Below the pieces are notes generated by a model. It made no database searches, was not told where the DNA came from, and saw only the letters and a program-made list of their open reading frames with translations. Below, piece by piece: positions 42,720 to 50,662 of a DNA stretch of 64,000 nucleotides. Where the stretch lies: assembly GCA_966212505.1 (NCBI GenBank), contig CBIHRS010000015.1:1-64000 (forward strand), given 5' to 3'. The translations under genes were made by a program, and so were the position numbers. Within the stretch, counting starts at the first letter, position 1. Each line of letters opens with the position of its first letter. The DNA is from CAMLIZ01 sp966212505 (GTDB lineage: Bacteria; Pseudomonadota; Gammaproteobacteria; Burkholderiales; Burkholderiaceae_C).

Positions 42720-43989
42720 GCCGGGCCTCGAGGCCGCCTTCGGGCCGGTTGCGCAGCACCAGCGTGCCGCCCAGCGCCTGCGCCAGCTGCTGCGCAATGG
42801 CCAGGCCCAGGCCGGTGCCACCGGTGTCGCGGCTGCGCGAATCCTCCAGCCGCTCGAAAGGCTGCATCACGCGCTCGAGCGCCGGCTCGGGAATCCCCGG
42901 GCCTTCGTCGAGCACCGAGACCACCACCGCGTCGGGCTGCAGCGCGAGCTCGATGCGGGCCGCGCCGGCGAACTTGAGCGCGTTGTCCACCAAGTTGGTC
43001 ACCAGCCGCCGCAGGGCCTGCGGCCGCGTCTGCACCGGCGGCAGGGCCGCCGCCGCGAGTGTCACGGCGCGGCCGGCATCGGCATAGTCGCAACGCAGGC
43101 TGTCGAGCAGCGCGGGAAGGTCCACCGCCCGCGCCAGCTCCACCGCCGCCTGCGACGAGCGGGCATAGGCGAGGCCCTCTTCCACCAGCTGCTGCATCTC
43201 GCCCAGGTCGGCCTGCAGCTTGTCGCGCAGCGCGGCATCGGGCAGCAGGTCGGTGCGAACGCGCATGCGGGTGATCGGCGTCTGCAGGTCATGCGACACG
43301 GCCGCGAGGATGCGCATGCGCTCGGCCAGCAGCGCCGCGATGCGCGACTGCATCGCCCGGAAGGCCTGCGCGGCGCGCCGCACCTCGCGCGGGCCAGTGT
43401 CGGGCAGCGGCACGGCCTGCTCTGGCGCGCGCCCCAGTCGCTCGGCGGCCTCGGCAAACTGCGCCAGCGGGCGGGTCGCGGCGCGCACCGCCCACCAGGC
43501 GCAGGCCCCTAGCGCCGCGAGCTGCAGCAACAGCAGCAGCGCCGTGCCGGCCGACACGCCGCGTTGCGGCGGCCGCAGCAGCAGCATCAGCGGCTCGCCG
43601 TCGGCCAGCCGGAGGTGCAGCTGCAGTTGCCCGCCTGCATCGGTGGCCGCCAGCACGCGCTGCTCGCCGAGCTCGGCCTTCAAGCCCTCGACGATGCGAA
43701 GCGCCAGCGCCGAATGATCGGGCGGGCCGCCATCGGCGGCGCCCAGCTGGTAGCGATAGTTGGGCCGGTCCAGCCGCGGCAGCCAGGCTTCGCGCTCAGT
43801 TGGCGGCAGCCGCTCGAGCATCGCCACGGCCGAGGCCACGTCGCGCACCACGTAGCTGCCCATCATCGAGGCCGCGAACTCGCTGCGCTCGCGCCCCACC
43901 GACGCATAGGCGAACAGATAGGCCAGCGCCAGCCCGAGCAGCAGCACGCCGACCAGCCGGCCATGGAGCGAGCCCGGCAGGCGGGTCAT
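42703..43989 (-). CDS. Sensor histidine kinase, EnvZ/PfeS-like
   Basis: A 428-residue inner-membrane kinase: first span at residues 12-30, short periplasmic region of about 120 residues, second span (GTALLLLLQLAALGACAWWAV), HAMP, HisKA with the acceptor in AAVSHDLQTPITRMR, and ATPase domain (NLVDNALKFAG, DEGPGIP, GGTGLGLAI). Its start overlaps the response-regulator stop as ATGA. The signal is unknown. The C-terminal end overlaps the argP 3' end. Confidence 0.92.
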   Translation of the reverse strand: MTRLPGSLHGRLVGVLLLGLALAYLFAYASVGRERSEFAASMMGSYVVRDVASAVAMLERLPPTEREAWLPRLDRPNYRYQLGAADGGPPDHSALALRIVEGLKAELGEQRVLAATDAGGQLQLHLRLADGEPLMLLLRPPQRGVSAGTALLLLLQLAALGACAWWAVRAATRPLAQFAEAAERLGRAPEQAVPLPDTGPREVRRAAQAFRAMQSRIAALLAERMRILAAVSHDLQTPITRMRVRTDLLPDAALRDKLQADLGEMQQLVEEGLAYARSSQAAVELARAVDLPALLDSLRCDYADAGRAVTLAAAALPPVQTRPQALRRLVTNLVDNALKFAGAARIELALQPDAVVVSVLDEGPGIPEPALERVMQPFERLEDSRSRDTGGTGLGLAIAQQLAQALGGTLVLRNRPEGGLEARLSLPR

Positions 43990-44726
43990 GCCGCGCCCTC
44001 CCGCGGCGACACCTCGGCGCAGAACACATAGCCCTCGTTGCGCACGGTTTTGATGTAGCGCGGCTCGCGCGAATCGTCGCGCAGGCGCTGGCGCAGCCGG
44101 CTGATCACGAGGTCGATCGAGCGGTCGAACGGATCGCTGTCGCGGCCCTGCGTGAGGTTGAGCAGCTGGTCGCGCGTCAACACCCGCTGCGGATGGTCGA
44201 GCAGCACGCGCAGCATGCGGTACTCGCCGCCGGTGAGCGAGACCAGCGTGCCTTCGCGGTCGACCAGGTGGCGCGCGGTGGTGTCGAGCACCCAGTCACC
44301 GAAGGCCAGCGCGCGGGCCTGCGCCACCGGCTGCAGGTTGGGCGGCAGCATGCGCGTGCGGCGCAGCACCGCGCGGATGCGCGCCAGCAGCTCGCGGGTG
44401 GCGAAAGGCTTGGTCAGGTAATCGTCGGCGCCCATCTCGAGGCCGACGATGCGGTCGGCCTCCTCGCTGCGTGCGGTGAGCATCAGGATGGGAATCGGCA
44501 CCGCGCCGCGGGCGCGCAGGTCGCGGCACAGCGACAGGCCGTCTTCGCCCGGCAGCATCACGTCGAGCACGATCAGGTCGATGCGGTTGCCGGCCAGCAC
44601 CGTGCGCATCTCGCGCGCATTGGCCGCCGTGCTGACGCGGTAGCCGCTGTCGCCCAGGTACTGGGCCAGCAGCGAGAGCAGTTGCCGGTCGTCGTCGACC
44701 AGCAGCAGGTGATCGGGTTGATCCAT
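43986..44726 (-). CDS. OmpR-family response regulator
   Basis: A 246-residue regulator: receiver domain with DDD near residue 12, phospho-acceptor in LIVLDVMLPGEDG and KPF lysine, followed by an OmpR winged helix (SLTGGEYRMLRVLLDHPQRV, DRSIDLVISRLRQRL, GYVF). It forms an operon with the kinase gene. The ATG at 44726 lacks a strong ribosome-binding site; an in-frame ATG 27 nt upstream is an alternative. A divergent DUF2147 gene shares its 165-nt upstream region, so DUF2147 and the DipZ-like gene may be under its control. Confidence 0.93.
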   Translation of the reverse strand: MDQPDHLLLVDDDRQLLSLLAQYLGDSGYRVSTAANAREMRTVLAGNRIDLIVLDVMLPGEDGLSLCRDLRARGAVPIPILMLTARSEEADRIVGLEMGADDYLTKPFATRELLARIRAVLRRTRMLPPNLQPVAQARALAFGDWVLDTTARHLVDREGTLVSLTGGEYRMLRVLLDHPQRVLTRDQLLNLTQGRDSDPFDRSIDLVISRLRQRLRDDSREPRYIKTVRNEGYVFCAEVSPREGAA

Positions 44727-44780
44727 GCCGTGACGGTAGCGAAACACCTGCATGTACAGGCCGGCGGTTTGTATCGCACT

Positions 44781-44803
44781 TTGTCTGGCATGCCGAACGA
44801 CAA
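44781..44803. promoter_or_regulatory. Inverted repeat between OmpR-type regulator and DUF2147 gene
   Basis: TTGTC (44781-44785) and GACAA (44799-44803) flank a GGCATGCC palindrome (44787-44794). It lies between divergent genes and is a candidate regulator-binding site. Confidence 0.35.
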
Positions 44804-44891
44804 GCGCGTAAGCAAAACGGCCGGCGCCCGACAAATGCCCGATACCGCCCGGAGCTGCAATGAAGGCCTACCCCACCCAGAGGAGCCTCCG

Positions 44892-45350
44892 ATGAAGATT
44901 CGCACCCCGCTGCTCGCCCTGCTCGCCGGCTTGGCCTTCGCCGCCTCGGCGCAGACATCCGCACCGCCCGGACCGCAAGGTCGCTGGATCACCGCCAGCG
45001 GCAACCTCGAGGTCGAGATCGCGCCCTGCGGCGCGGCGCTGTGCGGCACCGTGACCCGGGTGCTTGCCAATCATTCGATGAGCCGCGAAGGCGACGAGAT
45101 GAAGCCGGCCGACGACAAGCCCGCGCTCGGCATGCAGCTGTTGACCGGCTTCGTGCAGCAGCCGGGCGACGGGCCGGCGCTGTGGGAAGGCGAGATCTAC
45201 AACCGGGAGAACGGCAAGACCTATCGCTGCCGCATGGCGATGGGCGAGCACGGCGAGCTGGTGCTGCGGCCTTACGTAGGCCTGCCGCTGTTCGGCAAGA
45301 CGCAGCTGTGGCAGCGCCAGTCGCTGCCGCCGGCGCAACCCCGTTCCTGA
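44892..45350 (+). CDS. DUF2147 family exported protein
   Basis: A 152-residue protein with signal peptide (MKIRTPLLALLAGLAFAASA). The mature domain has the DUF2147 pattern: GRWITASGNLEVEIAPC, LCGTVTRVL, GEIYNRENGKTYRCRM and FGKTQLWQR at the end. Periplasmic, of unknown function; members often follow envelope stress or two-component genes. AGGAG lies 7 nt before the ATG. An 18-nt gap to the DipZ-like gene suggests an operon. Two cysteines in the first half (CGAALCG) could form a disulfide relevant to the thioredoxin-like neighbour. Confidence 0.85.
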   Translation: MKIRTPLLALLAGLAFAASAQTSAPPGPQGRWITASGNLEVEIAPCGAALCGTVTRVLANHSMSREGDEMKPADDKPALGMQLLTGFVQQPGDGPALWEGEIYNRENGKTYRCRMAMGEHGELVLRPYVGLPLFGKTQLWQRQSLPPAQPRS

Positions 45351-45368
45351 CGAACCTGCGAGGCCTCC

Positions 45369-46535
45369 ATGCTCGAACTGCTGCTCGCCGGCCTGGCCGG
45401 CATCGCCACCATCGCCAGCCCCTGCATCCTGCCGATGCTGCCGCTGCTGCTCGGCGGCTCGATCGGCCATGCCGATCGGGCCCGCCCTTTGTTCATCGTG
45501 CTCGGCTTCGTGCTGTCGTTCTGCGCGATGGTGCTGCTCTTCGGCGCCTCGGCGCAGGCGCTCGGGCTGTCGCAGGACACGGTGCGCAGCCTCGCGATCG
45601 GCACGCTGCTGCTGCTCGGCCTGGCGATGCTGTTTCCCCGGCTGTGGGACCGCATGGCCGCGCGGCTGGGTGGCGTGGCCGACCTGGCGGCAAGACTCGG
45701 CGGCCGCGCAGGCCCGGGCCGCGCCGGCGGCTTCGTGCTCGGCCTGACGCTCGGCGCGTTGTGGACGCCCTGCGCCGGGCCGGTGCTCGCGTCGGCGCTC
45801 GCACTGGTGGCCACCGCCACGGAGGTGGGCCACGCTGCCGCGCTGCTGGCCGCATATGCCCTCGGCGCCGGCCTGCCGATGCTCGCCATCGCCTACGGCG
45901 GCCAGCTCGCCAGCACCCGCGCCCGCGCGCTGCTGCCGTATGCAGACCGGCTGAGGCGCGGCTTCGGCGTTGCCATCATCGTCGTGGCTGCGGCCATGCA
46001 CTGGCAGCTCGACGTGCAGGCGGCAGCGTGGCTCTCGGCCGGCACATCGCCCGCCGGCATCGTGGGCACCGCGCGCGCCGGCACCTTGCCCCAGCAGGCG
46101 CAGGCCGCCCCCGAGTTCGCGGGCATCGAGCGCTGGTTCAATTCGGCACCGTTGACGATGGCCTCGCTGCGCGGCCGCGTGGTGCTGGTCGACTTCTGGA
46201 CCTTCGGCTGCGTCAACTGCCTGCACACGGTGCCGCATGTGGAGCGCTGGCATGAGCGCTACCGCGACCAGGGGCTGGTCGTCGTCGGCGTGCACACGCC
46301 GGAATTCGGCTTCGAGCGCTCGGCCGACAACCTGCGCGACGCCCTGCAGCGCCTGGGCATCCGCTATCCGGTGGCGCAGGACAACGGCTACCAGACCTGG
46401 AACGCCTGGCACAACCGCTACTGGCCGGCGCAGTACCTGATCGACCGCGAGGGCCGCGTGGTGATGCGGCATGTGGGCGAAGGCGACGAAGAGGAGATCG
46501 AACGCGCGATCCGCGATGCGCTGAAGCGACCCTGA
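45369..46535 (+). CDS. DipZ-like fusion of CcdA membrane domain and thioredoxin domain
   Basis: A 388-residue protein. The N-terminal half is a CcdA/DsbD-type membrane domain of about six spans with cysteines in ASPCILP (C19) and TPCAGP. The C-terminal half is a periplasmic thioredoxin-like domain with the redox motif CVNC (WTFGCVNCLHTVP) and a long insertion after it. It should carry reductant from cytoplasmic thioredoxin across the membrane to periplasmic proteins. Mycobacterial DipZ has the same order. The usual third domain of DsbD is absent. Co-directional with DUF2147 upstream. Confidence 0.88.
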   Translation: MLELLLAGLAGIATIASPCILPMLPLLLGGSIGHADRARPLFIVLGFVLSFCAMVLLFGASAQALGLSQDTVRSLAIGTLLLLGLAMLFPRLWDRMAARLGGVADLAARLGGRAGPGRAGGFVLGLTLGALWTPCAGPVLASALALVATATEVGHAAALLAAYALGAGLPMLAIAYGGQLASTRARALLPYADRLRRGFGVAIIVVAAAMHWQLDVQAAAWLSAGTSPAGIVGTARAGTLPQQAQAAPEFAGIERWFNSAPLTMASLRGRVVLVDFWTFGCVNCLHTVPHVERWHERYRDQGLVVVGVHTPEFGFERSADNLRDALQRLGIRYPVAQDNGYQTWNAWHNRYWPAQYLIDREGRVVMRHVGEGDEEEIERAIRDALKRP

Positions 46536-46560
46536 TGCGCAGATGACGCAGGGTTCGACG

Positions 46561-46603
46561 TGTTGTGCGATCTGTGTTTAGAGGTTACGCTCGTGTCACA
46601 ACA
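46561..46603. repeat. Inverted repeat before the single-domain response regulator
   Basis: TGTTGTG (46561-46567) and CACAACA (46597-46603) separated by 29 nt, in the 108-nt gap before the regulator gene. Could be a pair of half sites; no T-tract follows. Confidence 0.35.
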
Positions 46604-46643
46604 TGGGCGATGCGAACATTTCGCGCGCCACACAGGAGACCGC

Positions 46644-47045
46644 GTGAACCTTCGCTCGGAGCCGACGCAGCCCGTCGTGCGCGAGGTGCTGCTCGCCGAT
46701 GACGATCCCAGCAACCTGGAACTCGGCGCCGAGGTGCTCAGCCGCTTCGGCTGCCATGTGACCGCCGTGTCCGACGGCGCCAGCGCCCTCGATGCGATGC
46801 AGCGCCATCACTTCGACATCGTCTTCCTCGATGTGCACATGCCCGAGATGAGCGGCCTCGATGCCACCATCGCGATCCGCGAGGCGGAGCGCCAGTCGGG
46901 CACCCACCTGCCGATCGTCGCGCTGACGGCCAGCGCATTGCTCGAGGAGCAGCAGAGCTGCCTCGATGCGGGCATGGACGCGGTGCTGATCAAGCCCTAC
47001 CGCTTCGAGCGGCTGCAGGAGTTGCTGATCACCCTCTGCCATTGA
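46644..47045 (+). CDS. Stand-alone receiver-domain response regulator
   Basis: A 133-residue receiver domain without output domain. Acidic pair in LLADDDPSN, phospho-acceptor in VFLDVHMPEMSG, conserved Thr/Ala in ALTASA and lysine in IKPY. Similar single receivers act as shuttles in phosphorelays from hybrid kinases. The GTG at 46644 has AGGAGA 6 nt upstream and is preferred over the longer frame. No kinase is adjacent; the hybrid kinase at 52965 is in the window but there is no evidence of pairing. Confidence 0.88.
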   Translation: MNLRSEPTQPVVREVLLADDDPSNLELGAEVLSRFGCHVTAVSDGASALDAMQRHHFDIVFLDVHMPEMSGLDATIAIREAERQSGTHLPIVALTASALLEEQQSCLDAGMDAVLIKPYRFERLQELLITLCH

Positions 47046-47066
47046 GGGCTCGGCGCTCCCAAGGGC

Positions 47067-47333
47067 TCAGGCAGCCACCGCGTTGCTTGCGAGCGCCTCG
47101 CGCGAGGTCTCGAAGATCATGCCGATGCAGCGCTCGGTGACGAGCGTGCGCAAATCCAGCGAACCCGTTTGGAGTTCGTCCAGGGTCGAGCGGGCGACCT
47201 CGATGAAGACGAGGGTGCCGCTGCGACCGATGCCCGTGTTGAAACCGAGGAATGTGTTCTCCTCGGCATCGACGGCGACCAGGATCTCCACGCCGCCGTA
47301 CGGGATCGTTCTTTCGAGGGTGACCCGATGCAA
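47067..47333 (-). CDS. Small hypothetical protein (DUF6575-like at best)
   Basis: About 88 residues from a TTG at 47333 with GGGGAA just upstream. The core reads TLERTIPYGGVEILVAVDAE and LVFIEVARSTLDELQTGSLD, probably an alpha/beta fold. The frame can be extended to 47450 (127 residues), but codons there (AGA, ACA, GTT) are unlike this genome and a palindrome interrupts it, so that part is more likely promoter. Unknown function. It follows the AraC-type gene on the same strand and is convergent with the receiver gene. Confidence 0.55.
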   Translation of the reverse strand: MHRVTLERTIPYGGVEILVAVDAEENTFLGFNTGIGRSGTLVFIEVARSTLDELQTGSLDLRTLVTERCIGMIFETSREALASNAVAA

Positions 47334-47363
47334 AGTGTTCCCCGAGCAGGTTGTTCTTGTAAC

Positions 47364-47382
47364 GAGAGCTCTTGCAGCTCTC
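47364..47382. promoter_or_regulatory. Perfect inverted repeat upstream of the small hypothetical gene
   Basis: GAGAGCT-CTTGC-AGCTCTC (47364-47382), in a locally AT-richer stretch between the AraC-type gene and the small gene. Position and symmetry suggest an operator. Confidence 0.45.
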
Positions 47383-47460
47383 ATGCCAGAGGTCGATACA
47401 TGGCTATACGAGAACTGCTTCACGGATGGCACGTCCCCGCCCTTGTCCACCTCGCAAGAT

Positions 47461-48222
47461 TTACCGCAAGGCTTGCACTTGCAGGCGCAATTGGCGGGGA
47501 CTCATGCCGGTGGCCTGCCGGCATTGGCGGTGCAGCGCGCTCTGGTCGCAGAAGCCGACATCGGCCGCGATCTCGGCCAGCGGTTGCTTCGTGTGGCTGA
47601 TGGCATGCAGTGCCGCCTCGAGCCGCGTGCGCCGCACGAACTCGGCGGTGCTCGTGTGGAACACGCGCAGCATGCGCCGGTCGAGCTGCGCCGGCGACAG
47701 GCCGGCCACCTCCGCCAGTTGCTGACGGCACAGCGGCTGCGCGTAATGCGACTGGATGAAGTCCACCGCCTGCGCGAAGCCTTCGTCGACCAGGCCCTCG
47801 CGGTCGAGCTCGGCCAGGTCCTTCGAGATGCAGATCAGGCCGAGCAGCCGGCCTTCACGGTCGTAGACCGGCTGCTTGTTCGAGAGGCACCAGCCGGTGC
47901 GGCGATCGTTGTAGACGGTGAGATCGAGCTTGTCGACCACCGGCCGGCCGGCGCTGAACACCACCTCGTCCTGCGCGGCATAGCGCTCGGCCATGCCGCT
48001 CGGAAAGAGATCGTGCGCGGTGCGGCCGATCGCCTCGCGCTTGTCGCGCAGCCGGCAGCGCGGCACGCAGGCGCGGCTGACGCTCAGGTAGCGGCCCTGC
48101 GTGTCCTTCACCGAGAACACCACGTCATGCAGACGGTCGAACAGCGATTCGATGAAGAGCGTGTCGCTCAGGCTGTTGACCACGTAGGGCTGGTAGGCCG
48201 AGCGGCCGTTCGTCCACTGCAT
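47461..48222 (-). CDS. AraC-family regulator with PAS-like N-terminal domain
   Basis: A 253-residue regulator. The N-terminal half resembles a PAS fold (DVVFSVKDTQGRYLSVSRAC, later LLGLICISKDLAELDREGL), the C-terminal 100 residues are an AraC double helix-turn-helix (LAEVAGLSPAQLDRRMLRVF, IAADVGFCDQSALHRQCRQA, GMSPRQLR). A PAS-AraC protein can sense a small ligand or redox state. AAGGGGA precedes the ATG. It lies 26 nt after the collagenase gene on the same strand, so it may regulate that gene. Confidence 0.87.
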   Translation of the reverse strand: MQWTNGRSAYQPYVVNSLSDTLFIESLFDRLHDVVFSVKDTQGRYLSVSRACVPRCRLRDKREAIGRTAHDLFPSGMAERYAAQDEVVFSAGRPVVDKLDLTVYNDRRTGWCLSNKQPVYDREGRLLGLICISKDLAELDREGLVDEGFAQAVDFIQSHYAQPLCRQQLAEVAGLSPAQLDRRMLRVFHTSTAEFVRRTRLEAALHAISHTKQPLAEIAADVGFCDQSALHRQCRQATGMSPRQLRLQVQALR

Positions 48223-48248
48223 GCGATGTTTCCCCTTTTGCCTGCTGT

Positions 48249-50498
48249 TCAGTCGTAGGTGGCGTTGATCGACACCCCGGCAAAGGGCTGGCGTGCCTTG
48301 AGCACGATGTAGTACCAGCGTCCCGCAGCGGGTGATGCGATCGACACGCTTTCGTTGTTGCCGCTTTTGGCGGAGGCGAGATCGTAATCGCTGGTGGTCG
48401 GATAGCGGTCGAGCGCCACGTACAGATCGACATCGCCGCGGCCGCCGTTGGTCCACAGCCTGAGGTTCTTCGCCCCGGCCGGCAGCAGGATGTAGGCATA
48501 GGTCTGCGTCGTGCTGCTGAAGTCGCGCAGCGAGCAGCCTTTGCCGAGCTGGCCGTTGTTGCGCGGGCAGGCCGGCAGCAGCGGGCCGCCGGGCAGCGGT
48601 GGTTCGCCGGCGGTGCTGGCCGTGAGCACCCAGCTCGCGAATTCGGCGTCGTAACGCGTGCCGATGGTGTCCATGTAGCGCTGGTAGCCCTCGTAGTCGC
48701 CCACGCGGAAGCGCGTGACCACCGCATCCACATCATTGCGATGGCGCTCGTTCATGAAGCGCGTGGCCATGTAGCCCCAGCGGTAGGCGCGCGTCACGTA
48801 GTCGGCCATGCCGTAGGTGTTGCCGAAGATCTGGCTCAGCGTGTAGGTGCCCTTGCGCGCCTCGTCGATCGCCTTCTGGTTGTCGTTCTTCAGCGAGAGG
48901 TATTCGGCCACGCCCTCGATCCACCACACGCTCGGCTTGGCGGTGCCGGCCGCGAAGTCGCCCATCATGTCGAAGCGGCCGTCGAGGTAGTGGATGTATT
49001 CGTGCTCGAGGTTCCAGATCTTGAACTGCGGCCGCAGCCAGGAGGCCTCGTGCGCGATGAAGCGCGCCTGGTTGCCCGGCTGGTCGGGCTCGCCTTCGAC
49101 GTACATGCCGCCGTTGTCGGTGTCGATGCCGTAGATGGCGCCGGCGTACTTGCCGTAGTTGGCGTAGTCGTCGAACACTACCACCTCGAGCGAGGTGTTG
49201 CGGTCGTTGGCCACCGGCTTGCGGCCGGTCTGCAGCATGTCGTGGAAGTAGCCTTCCTCGCCCTGCAGCAGCGCGCAGGCCGACTGCATCTGCGCGGTGC
49301 TCATGTCCTGCGCTCGGATGCGGATCGTCGGGCTGCAGGTGTAGGCATATTTCAGCACCGCATCGGCCAGGCGCTGCTCGTAGTTGCAGGTGCCGTAGTC
49401 GGCGCACGCGGCGCTGTCGAAGTACTTCACCGCCTCGGCCGCGGCCAGCCACAGGTCGCCGTCCGCGCCGGTCATGCTGCTGCTGCGCAACTGGGCCTGC
49501 ACCATGGCCTTCACGGCGGGCTTGAGCTCCGGATACTGCAGGAAGCGGAAGGCCTCGCGCGAGGCATCGTTGAGCTGGAAGGCCGCATCGGTGCCCAGCA
49601 GCGCCGCCTTGTCGTTGACCACGAAGGCATTGAGCGCCGCGGCATACGAGGCATCGGTGCGCAGCAGCGGCGTTCCTTCGGGCCGGAAGTGCGCGTAGTA
49701 CAGCACCGTGAGCACGCCGGTGAAGCCCTGCGAGGCGGTGGTCTCGCGCAGCGCGGCGGCGGCGTTGGGATTGGCGGCGCTGTTGGTGTAGCGCTGCACC
49801 AGCCGCTTCATCGGCGCGAGGTACCAGGCCTCGTCGTGCATGTTGGTGATCAGCTTCAGCGTCTCGCCGGCGGTGCTGGGCGCCGCCGTGTTGGCCCGGA
49901 ACAGCGCGGGCCCGTCGAGCAACTGGCCGATCGCCGGGCGCACGATGCCGTTGAGCCACGCGGGCGGCTGGCCGATGGTGCCGGCCCCGGCCAGGTAGTA
50001 GCCGGCGCGCAGGTAGATCGCGAGGTTGACGAGGCCGCGACCGCTGGCGTCGTAGCGCGCCGCCTCCTGCGAGAAGCGCCAGGCCACCGCATTGAGGTTG
50101 TCCACGCTGTACACCCGCGCGGCCAGGCTGGCATCGAGCGAGAACAACCCGTAGTGGCATTCGTAGTCGGGCAGGTCGACGATGTATTGCGCCAGCGCGC
50201 TGCCGCTGTAGCCGGCCAGGCGGTTCATGTCCTTGCATTCGGGCGGCGCCGCCATCGCGCTCATGCGCTGCGCCTGGCGTGCGGCGTCCTTCGCGTCGAG
50301 CAGGTCGAGGCGCGGCTTGCGCGTCTCGGGCAGGTTGTAGCGCGATTGCTCGGGCGTGGGCGGCAGAGCCTGCCGCGTGTGCGGCATCGGCGGCTGCGTT
50401 GCGGCCGCATGGGCGTGCGGTGCGGCCTGCGCGGCGCCGGCAAGGCCGGCGGCGAGCAGCGCCGCGGCCAGCCACGGCGTGTTCTTCGATGGCGACAT
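48249..50498 (-). CDS. M9 family collagenase with pre-peptidase C-terminal domain
   Basis: A 749-residue secreted metalloprotease: signal peptide ending AQAA near residue 26, M9 N-terminal activator-like region, catalytic zinc motif H499-E-Y-I-H503 with the downstream glutamate in WWIEGVAEYL (E528), and a C-terminal PPC domain of about 100 residues (GDVDLYVALDRYPTTSDYDL). This is the Vibrio-type (M9A) collagenase plan and suggests growth on animal or protein-rich debris. The 164-nt gap upstream has a GCGGGT/ACCCGC hairpin. It precedes the AraC-type gene. Confidence 0.92.
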   Translation of the reverse strand: MSPSKNTPWLAAALLAAGLAGAAQAAPHAHAAATQPPMPHTRQALPPTPEQSRYNLPETRKPRLDLLDAKDAARQAQRMSAMAAPPECKDMNRLAGYSGSALAQYIVDLPDYECHYGLFSLDASLAARVYSVDNLNAVAWRFSQEAARYDASGRGLVNLAIYLRAGYYLAGAGTIGQPPAWLNGIVRPAIGQLLDGPALFRANTAAPSTAGETLKLITNMHDEAWYLAPMKRLVQRYTNSAANPNAAAALRETTASQGFTGVLTVLYYAHFRPEGTPLLRTDASYAAALNAFVVNDKAALLGTDAAFQLNDASREAFRFLQYPELKPAVKAMVQAQLRSSSMTGADGDLWLAAAEAVKYFDSAACADYGTCNYEQRLADAVLKYAYTCSPTIRIRAQDMSTAQMQSACALLQGEEGYFHDMLQTGRKPVANDRNTSLEVVVFDDYANYGKYAGAIYGIDTDNGGMYVEGEPDQPGNQARFIAHEASWLRPQFKIWNLEHEYIHYLDGRFDMMGDFAAGTAKPSVWWIEGVAEYLSLKNDNQKAIDEARKGTYTLSQIFGNTYGMADYVTRAYRWGYMATRFMNERHRNDVDAVVTRFRVGDYEGYQRYMDTIGTRYDAEFASWVLTASTAGEPPLPGGPLLPACPRNNGQLGKGCSLRDFSSTTQTYAYILLPAGAKNLRLWTNGGRGDVDLYVALDRYPTTSDYDLASAKSGNNESVSIASPAAGRWYYIVLKARQPFAGVSINATYD

Positions 50499-50582
50499 GG
50501 CGAGGTTCCCCTGTGTGAAAGAGCTGCACTGGCGCAAGCCCGGGTGGGCTTGCGGGTTGCAGACTGTGGGGGAAGCGCCGCG

Positions 50583-50601
50583 GCGGGTCTTGTGAACCCG
50601 C
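50583..50601. repeat. Short hairpin upstream of the collagenase gene
   Basis: GCGGGT (50583-50588) and ACCCGC (50596-50601). On the minus strand it lies between the chitinase stop and the collagenase start, without T-tract. It may be a weak terminator for the chitinase transcript or a leader element. The rest of 50499-50662 shows no other feature I can support. Confidence 0.3.
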
Positions 50602-50662
50602 TATGCGGCGGCGGCGAGATTCGACAAGAAACCCGCCGTTGCAGCTCGGGCCTGCCGGCCCC

